Positions 1-8,498 of a stretch of 64,000 nt of DNA are shown one piece after another. Source of the stretch: Arthrobacter sp. 9AX (GTDB taxonomy: Bacteria; Actinomycetota; Actinomycetes; Actinomycetales; Micrococcaceae); the NCBI RefSeq assembly GCF_902506095.1, contig NZ_LR733293.1:1257103-1321102 (forward strand). The letters are read 5' to 3'. The position numbers and the translations under genes are program-made. The notes below the pieces were generated by a model. The model worked only from the letters and a program-made list of their open reading frames with translations, had not been told where the DNA came from and ran no database searches. Within the stretch, counting starts at the first letter, position 1, and every line of letters begins with the position of its first letter.

Positions 1-178
1 GAGGCCCGCGGCGATGGCCGCCTGGTCCACGTCCTGTGGTCGGGCGCCGCTGCTGGGTGCGTCCCCGGTGACCAGCACAACGGGGATCTGCGCCTGGACT
101 GCCTCGGCCAGGGCGGTGAGCGCGTTGGTGTAGCCGGGGCCGTAGGTGGTGGTGCCGGCCGCGAGCCGCCCCGACGTG
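1..178 (-). pseudogene. fragment of a thiamine-diphosphate enzyme gene
   Basis: This stretch is nearly identical to about 34741-34920, which lies inside the intact thiamine-diphosphate enzyme gene at 33448-35100. The reading frame on the minus strand is conserved, giving residues such as LAAGTTTYGPGYTNAL. At about 178 the match stops abruptly and AsnC-like sequence in the other orientation begins, so the N-terminal part, including the catalytic-glutamate segment (RHEG in the intact copy), is missing. The gene continues beyond the left window edge, so how much of the C-terminal part survives is unknown. A functional product is unlikely. Confidence 0.75.
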
Positions 179-368
179 CGGTTGGACCCCGCCGCGCTCG
201 GCTACGAACTCATGGCCTTCCTCTCGCTCTCCATCAGCCAGACGCGGACCGGCGCCGTGGAGGACGGGCTCGCGGCCATCCCGGACCAACCAGATCCTGG
301 CCATCGACGGGATCCAGCGGACCAGCACCGCCATTTCCGTCGTCGAACTGATGCCGCCCGGTACGACC
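179..368 (+). pseudogene. internally deleted Lrp/AsnC-family regulator fragment
   Basis: The translation LDPAALGYELMAFLSLSISQT and then QILAIDGIQRTSTAISVVEL matches the effector-binding half of the intact AsnC regulator at 35195-35725. In the intact locus this gene is on the minus strand; here it reads on plus, so the piece is inverted relative to the neighbouring thiamine-diphosphate enzyme fragment. About 30 residues are deleted between the AAIP and NQILAIDG segments. One C is also missing near 358 where the intact copy has four, shifting the frame. The helix-turn-helix half is absent. This is a decayed remnant. Confidence 0.75.
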
Positions 369-899
369 GGACACTGCGCGCCCACCCTCCGTGCCGCAGT
401 GACCGGCCTCCCGTCCTACGTCCCGGGCCGGCGCAGCGCCGGCACGGACATCGCGGCCCTTGCCAGCAACGAGAGCCACTACGAGCCCCTGCCCGCGGCC
501 ACGGCTGCGGTGGTGGCAGCGGCCGGTGCCATGAACCGCTACCCGGACATGGCCGCCGTCGAACTCCGCGAACGGATTGCCCGCCACCTTGGTGTCACGG
601 CCGAGGAGGTTGCGGTGGGACCCGGCAGCGTGGGCGTCCTCCAGCAGATCACGACAGGACTGTGCAATGCCGGAGATGAAGTGATCTTCGCGTGGCGCTC
701 CTTCGAGGCCTACCCCATCCTGGTGGAGCTCGCGGGCGCACGGCCGGTCCGCGTCCCGCTGGACCACCTGGAGGGCCACGACCTCGATGCCATGGCCGCC
801 GCCGTCACCGACCGCACCAGGGTCATCCTGCTGTGCACGCCCAACAATCCCACCGGCGTGCCGATCAGCCACGACCGCCTCGAGGCCTTTGTCCGCAGC
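368..899 (+). pseudogene. truncated histidinol-phosphate aminotransferase-like gene
   Basis: The translation is close to residues 9-188 of the intact aminotransferase at 35819-36916, including the CTPNNPTGVP motif. It ends at about 899, where sequence of an unrelated PucR-type regulator begins. The part carrying the pyridoxal-phosphate lysine (TFSKAYGLAG in the intact copy) is lost, so the product cannot be an active aminotransferase. The start is also lost, because AsnC-fragment sequence is fused directly upstream. The many silent and conservative differences from the intact copy suggest an old duplication or a segment acquired from a related strain, not a recent copy. Confidence 0.8.
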
Positions 900-1252
900 G
901 CATGTGGGCATGCGCCAGGAGCGGCAGCAGACCGTTGTCACCTATGAATCGGTCTTGGTCGACTCTTTGCAACTGGATCAAACCAAGACTGCCAATGCAT
1001 TGATGGCCGGCCGATTACGGCCGCTTGAAGACCACCCGCAGCTGCCGCAGACACTTCAGGCGTTGGTGGATAACGATTTTTCCCGTCCAAAGCCGCGCGG
1101 AGCCTCTTTGTGCACATCAACACAGTGGCCCACAGACTGAAAAAATACAGACCTTAACCGGGTATGACCCGTTACGGCTAAATAACCTGCTGGAACTTGC
1201 CCTCGCTCTGCGTTACCGCAACCTCACACGAGGCGACATTGAGCGGTTGTAG
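900..1252 (+). pseudogene. C-terminal fragment of a PucR/CdaR-type regulator, frameshifted
   Basis: Reading across frames gives LQALVDNDFSRPKAARSLFV, then HINTVAHRLKKIQTLTGYDP, then LNNLLELALALRYRNL. This is the typical C-terminal helix-turn-helix of PucR/CdaR regulators. Two frame changes interrupt it, one near 1092 and one in the A-run at 1140-1145, so it is not translated as one protein. Only about the last 110 residues of a protein normally longer than 400 are present. It is not a copy of the PucR gene at 5680-7125, whose C-terminal sequence differs. It lies directly upstream of the tail of the 5-oxoprolinase operon and may be the remnant of an earlier regulator. Confidence 0.75.
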
Positions 1253-1304
1253 GGCCTTGCGGTGGTTGGCGGGTTCCCGGTGCGGGGGACCCGCCAACCA
1301 CCGG

Positions 1305-2291
1305 TCAGCGGCTGGCGCCCAGTTCAGACCATGCCTTGTTGCGGTGTTCCGCAAGATCGCGGCGCGCCTCCAGGGCATCTTCGAGGCTTACCGCCTGAAA
1401 GGTGGTGGCCGTTCCTGGTGCCGCCCTGGCAACGAGATCCATATCGGCGCTGATGACGGTGCCCACCATGGCGTAGCCGCCACCCGAGACGGCATCCCGG
1501 TGCAGGATGATGGGCTGGGTGCCGCCGGGGATCTGGATCGATCCAACGGCGTACCCCGCGTCCACAATGTTGGATGGGTCCGAGCCTGCACCGAATGGCT
1601 GTTCGCGCTCTTTCCATTTCACGCCGGGCCCGGAGTAGCGCAGGCCCATCCGGTCAGCCACCGGCGTCACCTTCCACTCCTCGTTCAGGAGGTTGCCCAG
1701 GCCTTCGTCCGTGAGGCGGTGGTCGTACAGCCCCAGGACGATCCGGACCTGCTGCTCTTTGGCAAAAACGGGCCGGAATTCCTCCGGAACAGAGTCGGCC
1801 GGAGGGAGTTTTCCGTCGTTGAGTGGAGCGCCCACGGGAATGACGTCCCCCGCCTCAAGCTTCCGGCCCTTGAATCCACCGATCGCGCCGAGGCTGTACG
1901 TGGACCTGCTGCCCAGCACTTCGGGAACGTCGATGCCGCCCTGCACTGCGATGTAGTAGCGGGTGCCGCCCTGGATGACGCCGAACGAGAGCTGGTCTCC
2001 GGCTTTCAGCAGCAGGCGGGTCCACTGGGGCCGTGACTCCCCGTTGACCTTCACGTCCACAGGGGCTCCGGTGACGGCGATGACGGCATCGCTGTCAGTG
2101 GTCAGCACGGGGCCTAGATAGGTGCACTCCAGGACTGCTTCCCGTGCGGTGTTTCCCACCAGGGCATTTCCGAGTTCAGCCGAGTACTGGTCCATGGAAC
2201 CGCTTTGCGGGATGCCCACGTTGTAGTGGCCGGTGCGTCCCTGGTCCTGAACGGTGGTGGCAAGGCCCGGGTTTCCAATTTCAAATGCCAT
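1305..2291 (-). CDS. pxpC: 5-oxoprolinase subunit PxpC (KipA-like)
   Basis: The 328-residue protein belongs to the biotin-dependent carboxyltransferase-like / KipA family. With PxpA and PxpB it forms the ATP-dependent prokaryotic 5-oxoprolinase that opens 5-oxoproline to glutamate. Family features visible are an N-terminal GLATTVQDQGRTGH segment, the GIPQSGSMD motif near residues 27-35 and a YIAVQGGIDVPEVLGSRSTY segment near 113-132. Its ATG overlaps the end of pxpB by 11 bp, so translation is probably coupled. It is the last gene of the minus-strand operon pxpA-accB-accC-pxpB-pxpC. KipA homologues in Bacillus also bind the kinase inhibitor KipI, but the pxpA neighbour favours the 5-oxoprolinase role. 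Confidence 0.88.
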   Translation of the reverse strand: MAFEIGNPGLATTVQDQGRTGHYNVGIPQSGSMDQYSAELGNALVGNTAREAVLECTYLGPVLTTDSDAVIAVTGAPVDVKVNGESRPQWTRLLLKAGDQLSFGVIQGGTRYYIAVQGGIDVPEVLGSRSTYSLGAIGGFKGRKLEAGDVIPVGAPLNDGKLPPADSVPEEFRPVFAKEQQVRIVLGLYDHRLTDEGLGNLLNEEWKVTPVADRMGLRYSGPGVKWKEREQPFGAGSDPSNIVDAGYAVGSIQIPGGTQPIILHRDAVSGGGYAMVGTVISADMDLVARAAPGTATTFQAVSLEDALEARRDLAEHRNKAWSELGASR

Positions 2292-3189
2292 TGAGGGCCT
2301 CCATGAGTTGGCGGTTGTAGCCTTCGGGATCGGCCAGTGCCTTGGACAGCTCGAAGGTCACGGGCGCCTGGCGGTAGCGGAAGGTTCCGGCGGAGATCTC
2401 GGCCTGGATGGCGTTGTATTCGGCCTCCGTCACCGGTTTGAATTTCACGATGTCCCCCGGACGGAAGAACACCATGAAGTCCTTGAAGTCTTCCAGCGCC
2501 TGGGCAGGGTCAAAGATGGGGGCGGCGGCCACGCCGAACATCTGGTACCCGCCAGCGCCGCGTACTGAATAGATGCAGCCGAAGCATCCTCCGTGCCCCA
2601 CGGTCAGTTTGGGCGTGTCGGTCCGCGGGCTCAAGTACTTGGGTACTTCCAGCTGCTTGTCCTGTTCCACCAGCTGGAACATGAACGGCAACCCGGCCAC
2701 AAAGCCCACCATGGAAACCAGCCACGGCTGTTCGTGATGCCGCTGGATGAACTCGGCGGCGTCCTTGAGGTTGTTGACCTTGGCCGCGTAGTCGATGTCG
2801 GTTCCACCGGGCTCCTGGTGGAACCCTTCCCGGAAGCGCTCCGCCACCTCGGCGGTGAAAGGATCGTCGTACCAGACGGGGACCTCAACGATCCGGGTGT
2901 CGAGCGTCTGCTCCTCCTCGTTTCCCAGGTCCTGTTCGAAGCTCCGGATGGTTTCTTCCAGGGCCGACGGCGCCAGCACGGCGGGATCGAATCTCACCAG
3001 CAGCGAGGCGTTCGCCGGGCAGATGTCCACGACGCCGGCAATCCCGGCGTCGGACAGCTTGCTGGCGAGCGACATGACTTTGAAGTTGGCGGCGAGGCTC
3101 ATGGCTTCCGCGACCTCTACGAACAGGAATTCGTCGCCGCCCCAGGTATAGCGGGCCTGCTGCACGGCAGCAGTGCTTGGGCTGGTCAT
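2281..3189 (-). CDS. pxpB: 5-oxoprolinase subunit PxpB (KipI-like)
   Basis: The 302-residue protein is a KipI/PxpB-family subunit, read as the partner of PxpC in the 5-oxoprolinase complex. Family-typical sequence includes EVPVWYDDPFT, the VGFVAGLPFM segment and the glycine-rich VGHGGCFGCIYSVRGAGGY motif in the cyclophilin-like domain. It overlaps accC upstream by 4 bp and pxpC downstream by 11 bp, so all three are translated from one message. At 302 residues it is longer than the Bacillus KipI form because of N-terminal and C-terminal extensions. Family assignment is strong; substrate is inferred from the operon. Confidence 0.88.
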   Translation of the reverse strand: MTSPSTAAVQQARYTWGGDEFLFVEVAEAMSLAANFKVMSLASKLSDAGIAGVVDICPANASLLVRFDPAVLAPSALEETIRSFEQDLGNEEEQTLDTRIVEVPVWYDDPFTAEVAERFREGFHQEPGGTDIDYAAKVNNLKDAAEFIQRHHEQPWLVSMVGFVAGLPFMFQLVEQDKQLEVPKYLSPRTDTPKLTVGHGGCFGCIYSVRGAGGYQMFGVAAAPIFDPAQALEDFKDFMVFFRPGDIVKFKPVTEAEYNAIQAEISAGTFRYRQAPVTFELSKALADPEGYNRQLMEALNGI

Positions 3190-4538
3190 TGTGCCTCCAT
3201 TAGGTCCGCAGCGGTTTCAATAAACTTCGAGTGGTGGGTCACGGCTGCAAATTCGGGCCGTGCGAGCAACGTCTTGTGCACCGGGATAGTGGTCTTGACC
3301 CCTTCGATGTGCGTTTCCGCCAACGCAGAGAGCATGGCGGCGGTGGCTGCTTCGCGGTCAGCGGCGTGGACGATCAGCTTGGCGAGCATGGAGTCGTAGT
3401 ACGGGCTCACCACGGATCCAGCCTCGACGCCGGTGTCCACCCGGATGCCCTCGCCGGACGGCCATTCCATGGCCTGGATGCGGCCCGGGCTGGGGAAGAA
3501 GTTGTTGTCCGGATCCTCGGCGTTGATGCGGCATTCGATGGCGTGGCCGTTGAAGTGCACGTCTTCCTGCCGGACCGACATGGATCCCGTGGACGCGATG
3601 AGCAACTGCTCGCGCACCAGGTCGATGCCCGTGATCTGCTCGGTGATGGGGTGCTCCACCTGGATGCGCGTGTTCATCTCAATGAACGCGGCTTCGTGGT
3701 TGATCGGGTCATAGAGGAATTCGACGGTTCCGGCCCCGCTGTAGCCGCATTCCCGGGCGAGTTCCACCGAGGAGTTCCGGATGGTCTCGCGCACGGCGTC
3801 GGGGAGGTCCGGAGCCGGTGCTTCTTCAATGACCTTTTGCGAGCGTCGCTGCATGGAGCAGTCCCGGTCTCCGAGGTGGATGAAGTTGGTGCCGTCGCCC
3901 AGGACCTGCACCTCCACGTGGCGGGCATGCTGGACGAAGCGTTCCAGGTAAACGGTGGGGTCGCCGAAGACGGAGGCCGCTTCGCCGCGTGCCATCTCGA
4001 TCGTCTCCAGCAGTTCGTCTTCGCTGTGGACGAACCGGATGCCGCGGCCGCCGCCGCCGGCCGAGGCCTTCACCACGAGCGGATAGCCGATCCCGCGGGC
4101 AACTTCGAGGGCGTCGGCCCCGGGGTCGAGGGGCCCGTCCGAGCCCTTGAGCACAGGGACGCCGGACTTCCGGGCCGATTCCCTGGCCAGCGACTTGTTG
4201 CCCATCATCTCGATGGCCGCCGCGTCGGGGCCGACCCAGATCAGGCCGGCGTCGACCACCTTGCGGGCGAACGAGGAGTTTTCGGAGAGGAAACCGTAGC
4301 CCGGGTGGACGGCGTCACAGCCGTTGTCCAGCGCGGCCGCGATGACGGCGTCGTGGTTCAGGTAGCTGGCCGTGGCAGGGGCCGGGCCGATGACCGTTAC
4401 ATGGTCAGCCGAGCGGGCCGCCAGGGAATCGGCGTCGGCTTCGCTTGCCACCACGACGGTCTCGATGCCCATGTCGCGGGCAGTGCGGGCAATTCTTACC
4501 GCGATCTCGCCGCGGTTGGCAATCAGTAGTTTTTTCAC
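3186..4538 (-). CDS. accC: biotin carboxylase subunit (AccC-like)
   Basis: The 450-residue protein is a full-length biotin carboxylase, which carboxylates biotin on a carrier protein using ATP and bicarbonate. Visible motifs are the N-terminal KKLLIANRGEIAVRI, the HPGYGFLSEN segment, the glycine-rich ATP loop KASAGGGGRGIRF and the MNTRIQVEHPITE catalytic segment. It lies 2 bp after the biotin carrier gene and overlaps pxpB by 4 bp. No acetyl- or propionyl-CoA carboxyltransferase is nearby. The accB/accC pair therefore probably serves the Pxp-type enzyme or a related carboxylating or decarboxylating step, as in other clusters where LamB/YcsF proteins sit with a biotin carboxylase. That role is an inference. 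Confidence 0.9.
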   Translation of the reverse strand: MKKLLIANRGEIAVRIARTARDMGIETVVVASEADADSLAARSADHVTVIGPAPATASYLNHDAVIAAALDNGCDAVHPGYGFLSENSSFARKVVDAGLIWVGPDAAAIEMMGNKSLARESARKSGVPVLKGSDGPLDPGADALEVARGIGYPLVVKASAGGGGRGIRFVHSEDELLETIEMARGEAASVFGDPTVYLERFVQHARHVEVQVLGDGTNFIHLGDRDCSMQRRSQKVIEEAPAPDLPDAVRETIRNSSVELARECGYSGAGTVEFLYDPINHEAAFIEMNTRIQVEHPITEQITGIDLVREQLLIASTGSMSVRQEDVHFNGHAIECRINAEDPDNNFFPSPGRIQAMEWPSGEGIRVDTGVEAGSVVSPYYDSMLAKLIVHAADREAATAAMLSALAETHIEGVKTTIPVHKTLLARPEFAAVTHHSKFIETAADLMEAQ

Positions 4539-4540
4539 AG

Positions 4541-4780
4541 CTATCCCTCGCGGATGACGATGATGGCATCGCCGGGGTTGACCATGTCGCCCTCATTGAC
4601 CTCAAAGGACTCAAGGACGCCGGCCACATCGGACTGGATTTCGGTGAACTGCTTCATGATTTCCACGATGCCCAGGGTCTGTCCCACCTCGATGGTGTCG
4701 CCTTCGTTAGCGAACGGCGGTTTGCCCGGGCCGGGCTTGCGGTAAAAGATTCCGGGAAGCGGGGAGACGATGGTTGCCAC
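4541..4780 (-). CDS. accB: biotin carboxyl carrier protein (AccB-like)
   Basis: This 79-residue protein is a minimal biotinyl/lipoyl attachment domain. The biotin-accepting lysine lies in the EIMKQFTEI motif, and the fold is framed by GDTIEVGQTLGIVE before it and VNEGDMVNPGDAIIVI after it. It is shorter than housekeeping BCCPs because it lacks the N-terminal extension, as is usual for carriers in accessory carboxylase operons. It sits 30 bp after pxpA and 2 bp before accC. It should carry the biotin that AccC carboxylates. Confidence 0.9.
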   Translation of the reverse strand: MATIVSPLPGIFYRKPGPGKPPFANEGDTIEVGQTLGIVEIMKQFTEIQSDVAGVLESFEVNEGDMVNPGDAIIVIREG

Positions 4781-4810
4781 TTGTTTTTCGCTTTCAGCTG
4801 GTGGGATAGG

Positions 4811-5560
4811 TCAGAGGGAGCCGAGGACTGCGCGGACGGCAGACGCAACGGCGGTGGAGTTGGGTGCGTCGGAATGGACGCAGATGCTCTGGAAGGAGAT
4901 GTCCAGTTCCGTGCCGTCGACGGCCAGGACGGGCTTCCCGCTGATGGCGCGCCGGACGCGCTCGGCGGCGGCTTCGGGGTCGGTGGGTTCCGGACGGCGC
5001 TGGATCAGGAGTTCGCCGGCAGCCCCGTAGTTCAGGTCAACGTAGAGTTCGCCAACGAATTCCACACCCATCGCCCGGCACACCGTTTCATGGGCTGTGC
5101 CGGCCAGGCCGTAGAAAGGGACACCAAACTGCTTGGCTGTTCCGGCGGCTGCCTGCATCAGTTCCTCGTCACCGGCCAGCATGCCATAGAGGGCGCCGTG
5201 GGGTTTGATGTGGTTGAGTTCGAGCCCGTATTTTCCGAGGAATGCGGTGAGTGCCCCGGTCTGGTACAGGATGATCGATTCGACCTCTTCGGGCGTGAGC
5301 GCCATGCGGCGGCGTCCGAACCCCACCTTGTCCGGAAGGCCGGGGTGGGCGCCGACGGCCACTCCATGCTCCGCGGCAAGTGCCACAGTGCGGTTCATGA
5401 CGTCGGGATCGCCGGCATGGTAGCCGCAGGCGACGTTTGCGACGTCGATGATGCGCATCAGCTCCTCGTCGTTGCCGAACTCGTGAAGACCGAGCCCTTC
5501 GCCCATGTCGGAGTTCAGGAGTGCACGGCCGGAAGTGTCAGGGGGCACAGTTTTTTGCAT
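4811..5560 (-). CDS. pxpA: 5-oxoprolinase subunit PxpA (LamB/YcsF family)
   Basis: About 249 residues from the ATG at 5560; a TTG at 5578 in the same frame is an alternative start. The protein is a LamB/YcsF-family hydrolase, the metal-dependent catalytic subunit of prokaryotic 5-oxoprolinase. Motifs include LLNSDMGEGLG near the N-terminus, VACGYHAGDP, GAHPGLPD and IKPHGALYG, all typical of the family. It is the first gene of the operon and is divergent from the pucR gene, with about 120 bp between the two starts. A short inverted repeat (CAACT-5-AGTTG, 5625-5639) in that gap could be a regulator site. Confidence 0.9.
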   Translation of the reverse strand: MQKTVPPDTSGRALLNSDMGEGLGLHEFGNDEELMRIIDVANVACGYHAGDPDVMNRTVALAAEHGVAVGAHPGLPDKVGFGRRRMALTPEEVESIILYQTGALTAFLGKYGLELNHIKPHGALYGMLAGDEELMQAAAGTAKQFGVPFYGLAGTAHETVCRAMGVEFVGELYVDLNYGAAGELLIQRRPEPTDPEAAAERVRRAISGKPVLAVDGTELDISFQSICVHSDAPNSTAVASAVRAVLGSL

Positions 5561-5679
5561 GGGGGAAACGCTACCCAACGGTAAGGACTGCGGGTATGGT
5601 GCAGACTGCTGAATCTGCCGGCTCCAACTGTTGAAGTTGCACTAATGGTCGGGTGAATCCCGTCCCTCTGGAGGCTTAT

Positions 5680-7125
5680 ATGCGCATTTCCGATCTGGTG
5701 AAGGACCCCGATCTGAATATCCGCTTGCGTGTGACGGGAGGCGAGGGCCTGCTGGACCGGCCCATCACGTGGTGCGCTCCGACGGAGCATATGGATCCCA
5801 CGCCTTTCCTTAGCGTCAATGCATTGGTGCTGACGAATGGGATGGGCCTGAACGTCAGGGACTACCGGATTTGGGACGCCTACGTTGAGCGGCTCATTTC
5901 GATACCTGTTGCCGGGCTCGTCTTCGGCCTGGGCGCCGCACACCGTGAGCTTCCCGCCGGTTTGATCCAGGCATGTGAGGCCCACGGCCTGCCACTGCTG
6001 GAGCTGCCGCCGGACGTGCCCTTCCTGCTGGTGATGCGGCACGTCGATCTGGTCATCGCCTCGGAGCGGCATGCAGAGATGCGTGCGGGTTGGGAACTGG
6101 CCGACGAATGCACCCGGCTTGCGGCCGACGGCCACTCCCTTGCCGGGGTTCTCGAGCGCGTTGCCCACGCCGTCAAAGCGCGGGTTGCAGTTGTCGACCA
6201 CAACTCCTTCGAGCTCCTTTCAGCCGGAGCAGCGGGCGCCGAGACGGCCCGGAGTACGCTCCGGCTCCCCAGCGGTGACTCCCACCGCTTCCAACTGATC
6301 ATTGAGGGGATCAACAGCAGCGTGGTGCTGCAGCCCATTTTGGGGCCGGTGGCAGCCGTTATCGCCATGCAGCTGAGCTACACACTGGGGTCACGCTCAC
6401 CGCTGCATTCGCGTGAGGCCGCCCGATTTATCGAAGCGCTGTACGAGGGGGCAGGGGCCCCCTCCGCGCCGCTGCGCCGCTATGCCGTTGAAACCGGCTT
6501 CGAGCCGGACGGGGAGTGGGGCGCGGTCCTCATCGGCGGGGCCGAACAAGAAGCCCCGGCGAAGCTGAGAGCTGTCGCGTGGCGCGCGCGCGTGGGACTC
6601 CAGGACAGTTACGGCACGGTGCGTTTCATGGAGGAATCGGGGCTCACCACCTTGCTGGTGCAGCAACCGGCGGGCTCGGTCGAGCTGATTGACGCCGTCC
6701 AGCGGTTTTTCACCGACGCGCCGGAGCTGTCGGTGGTTGTCTCAGAGTCCGGAAGCCTCAGCGAGTTGTCCCTGGCGCTCCAGTTGGCCCGACGCCAGGT
6801 AGGAAGGCCCGGCGTTCGCCGGGCTCCGGTGGCCGACCTGGCAGGCATTGTGCGGGGGCTGCCCAGCCAGGGCCTGCTGGGGATGTCCCACCGCCTCCTG
6901 GCGCCGCTGGCCGCAGACAGCAGCGGAGCACTGCGCGATACCCTGGACGCCTACCTGCGCCACAGCGGAAGTTCGCGGGAGATCTGCAATGAGCTCTTCA
7001 TCCACCGGAACACGCTGAGCTACCGGCTGCGGAAAATCGAAGAACTCCTGCACATCGACCTGTCCGACGGCGAGGTTCGCGCCACCTGCCTGCTCGCCCT
7101 GAGCATCGTGGGTGCCGGCAGCTAA
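5680..7125 (+). CDS. PucR-family transcriptional regulator
   Basis: About 481 residues from the ATG at 5680, which has a good ribosome site (tggagg, 6 bases upstream); a GTG at 5653 is possible. The N-terminal part (MRISDLVKDPDLNIRL, then a purine-catabolism PucR-like domain) and the C-terminal helix-turn-helix (YLRHSGSSREICNELFIHRN, then TLSYRLRKIEELL) define the family. It is transcribed away from the pxp/acc operon and shares its promoter region, so it is the likely activator or repressor of 5-oxoproline use. The inducer cannot be read from the sequence. Confidence 0.85.
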   Translation: MRISDLVKDPDLNIRLRVTGGEGLLDRPITWCAPTEHMDPTPFLSVNALVLTNGMGLNVRDYRIWDAYVERLISIPVAGLVFGLGAAHRELPAGLIQACEAHGLPLLELPPDVPFLLVMRHVDLVIASERHAEMRAGWELADECTRLAADGHSLAGVLERVAHAVKARVAVVDHNSFELLSAGAAGAETARSTLRLPSGDSHRFQLIIEGINSSVVLQPILGPVAAVIAMQLSYTLGSRSPLHSREAARFIEALYEGAGAPSAPLRRYAVETGFEPDGEWGAVLIGGAEQEAPAKLRAVAWRARVGLQDSYGTVRFMEESGLTTLLVQQPAGSVELIDAVQRFFTDAPELSVVVSESGSLSELSLALQLARRQVGRPGVRRAPVADLAGIVRGLPSQGLLGMSHRLLAPLAADSSGALRDTLDAYLRHSGSSREICNELFIHRNTLSYRLRKIEELLHIDLSDGEVRATCLLALSIVGAGS

Positions 7126-7181
7126 CAGGACCGCCGGGTTAGCCCGCGCAAACTTTCCTTGCAGGGCGGAAAATGCGGGAA

Positions 7182-8231
7182 TTACGGCGTTCCGGAGGGA
7201 TCGGGGCAGGCTTGGGCGCTGCTTTCCCGTACGTGGAGCGTCGGCTTCAGTCTGACTGCTTCAACGTCCTCACCGCGGAGGACACGTTGAAGCAGCTGAA
7301 CAGCAGTGCGACCGATGTCAAGCATCGGCGAGCGCACGGAGGACAGCGGAATGGGCAGTTCCGCGGCCAGCGAGGTGTCGTTGAATCCCACCACTGCCAC
7401 GTCCTTGCCCACGGTGAGGCCGTGGGACCGCAGAGCTCCCATCGCGCCGATGGCGGCGAAGTCGTTCACGGCGAAAAGGGCCGTCGGCCGGCGTTTCGAG
7501 AGAATCGCTTCGGCTGCTTCACGGCCTCCGGCGGTGTCGAATCGGGACCAGACGACGTCGGTGTCGTCGATCTCGCCGCCCAAGGACTTCCACCGGTCCA
7601 CGAAGCCGGCGGTGCGATCAATAGCCGTGCTGGCATAGGGTTCCCCGGCGATCACGGATACGTTTCGGTGGCCGGTATTCCAGAGGTGCTCGGCGACCAG
7701 CTCGCCGCCGAGGACGTCGTCGCACGTGGCCGAGGGGTACCCCTGTGCCCGGCGGTTCATCAGGACGAATGGAACTTTCCGTGCCGTCAGTTCCGGCAGC
7801 AGGCCGCTGCCCAGATGCGCATCGCCGATGATCAACCCATCCACCCTTCGAGCCAGCATGATGTCGGTTTTCCGGCGCTGTTCGGCAGGGTCATCCAGGG
7901 AGTTCATCACGAAGGTGGAAAAGCCGAGCTCAGCTGCGGACTGCTCAATGCCCTCGTACATGGTGGCAAGAACCAGGTCTGACAGCCGGGGAACGATCAC
8001 CCCGAGGAGGCCGGTCCGCCTGGTCCGGAGGCCCATGGCCTGCGGGTCCGGGGAGTAGCCGCGTTTCCGTGCCAGCTCCCGCACGCGCTCTGCAGTAGCA
8101 GCGGAGGCTGCTCCCTTTGCCACGTCCGAGCTTGAATGCAGGACCCTGGAGACCGTGGACGGATGAATTCCGAGCTCGACCGCCAGGTCCTTCAGCGTGA
8201 CCGCCTGGCCCCCTGCGCCGTTGTCCTTCAT
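7182..8231 (-). CDS. LacI-family transcriptional regulator
   Basis: The 349-residue protein has the LacI N-terminal helix-turn-helix (VTLKDLAVELGIHPSTVSRV) at about residues 10-29, a hinge region and a periplasmic-binding-like effector domain. The effector domain has the typical LLGVIVPRLSDL and AVNDFAAIGAM segments. The ATG at 8231 has a strong ribosome site (ggggag). Two perfect palindromes of the LacI type lie between this gene and the divergent catabolic operon starting at 8499, so it probably represses both directions. The inducer is unknown and is expected to be an intermediate of the downstream pathway. Confidence 0.9.
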   Translation of the reverse strand: MKDNGAGGQAVTLKDLAVELGIHPSTVSRVLHSSSDVAKGAASAATAERVRELARKRGYSPDPQAMGLRTRRTGLLGVIVPRLSDLVLATMYEGIEQSAAELGFSTFVMNSLDDPAEQRRKTDIMLARRVDGLIIGDAHLGSGLLPELTARKVPFVLMNRRAQGYPSATCDDVLGGELVAEHLWNTGHRNVSVIAGEPYASTAIDRTAGFVDRWKSLGGEIDDTDVVWSRFDTAGGREAAEAILSKRRPTALFAVNDFAAIGAMGALRSHGLTVGKDVAVVGFNDTSLAAELPIPLSSVRSPMLDIGRTAVQLLQRVLRGEDVEAVRLKPTLHVRESSAQACPDPSGTP

Positions 8232-8326
8232 TCGCTCCCCAACATGTTCTCCAATTGCACGCCAGGAAAATCTTCCGCAAAACCCTTGACGTGCTCCGAC
8301 TCACAATTTTACAGTTACGAAGCGCC

Positions 8327-8342
8327 ACCCAATCGATTGGGT
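8327..8342. promoter_or_regulatory. LacI-type operator palindrome 1
   Basis: A perfect 16-bp palindrome, acccaatcgattgggt, with the central CG usual for LacI-family operators. It is about 95 bp from the start of the LacI gene and shares its core exactly with the second palindrome 111 bp downstream. Two sites at this distance would allow DNA looping by a tetrameric repressor. Confidence 0.8.
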
Positions 8343-8437
8343 AAGTGTGCGCCCCGTCCCTCGACGTTACTGGTTTTACAATCCCGAAACGTTGACGCGC
8401 AAACCCGGAAACATCCCTTGAATACTTTTTAGCCCTG

Positions 8438-8459
8438 CCAACCCAATCGATTGGGTTGG
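8438..8459. promoter_or_regulatory. LacI-type operator palindrome 2 (22 bp, perfect)
   Basis: A perfect 22-bp palindrome centred on the same ATCGAT core as the site at 8327-8342, with three additional matched bases on each side. It lies 39 bp upstream of the asparaginase start codon, a position suited to blocking the operon promoter or transcript elongation. It is the longer and presumably stronger of the two sites. Confidence 0.85.
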
Positions 8460-8498
8460 GCCTGCTGACCGCAGGTGCACGACCAAAACGGAGTGGAA

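Noticed and set aside
234..941. Minus-strand frame across the pseudogene scar
   Set aside because: It is the reverse of the AsnC and aminotransferase fragments and has no motif of its own.
3231..4529. Long plus-strand open frame opposite accC
   Set aside because: It is the antisense of a biotin carboxylase with clear motifs; its composition (Arg, Gly, Val, Asp repeats) is typical of a GC-rich shadow frame.
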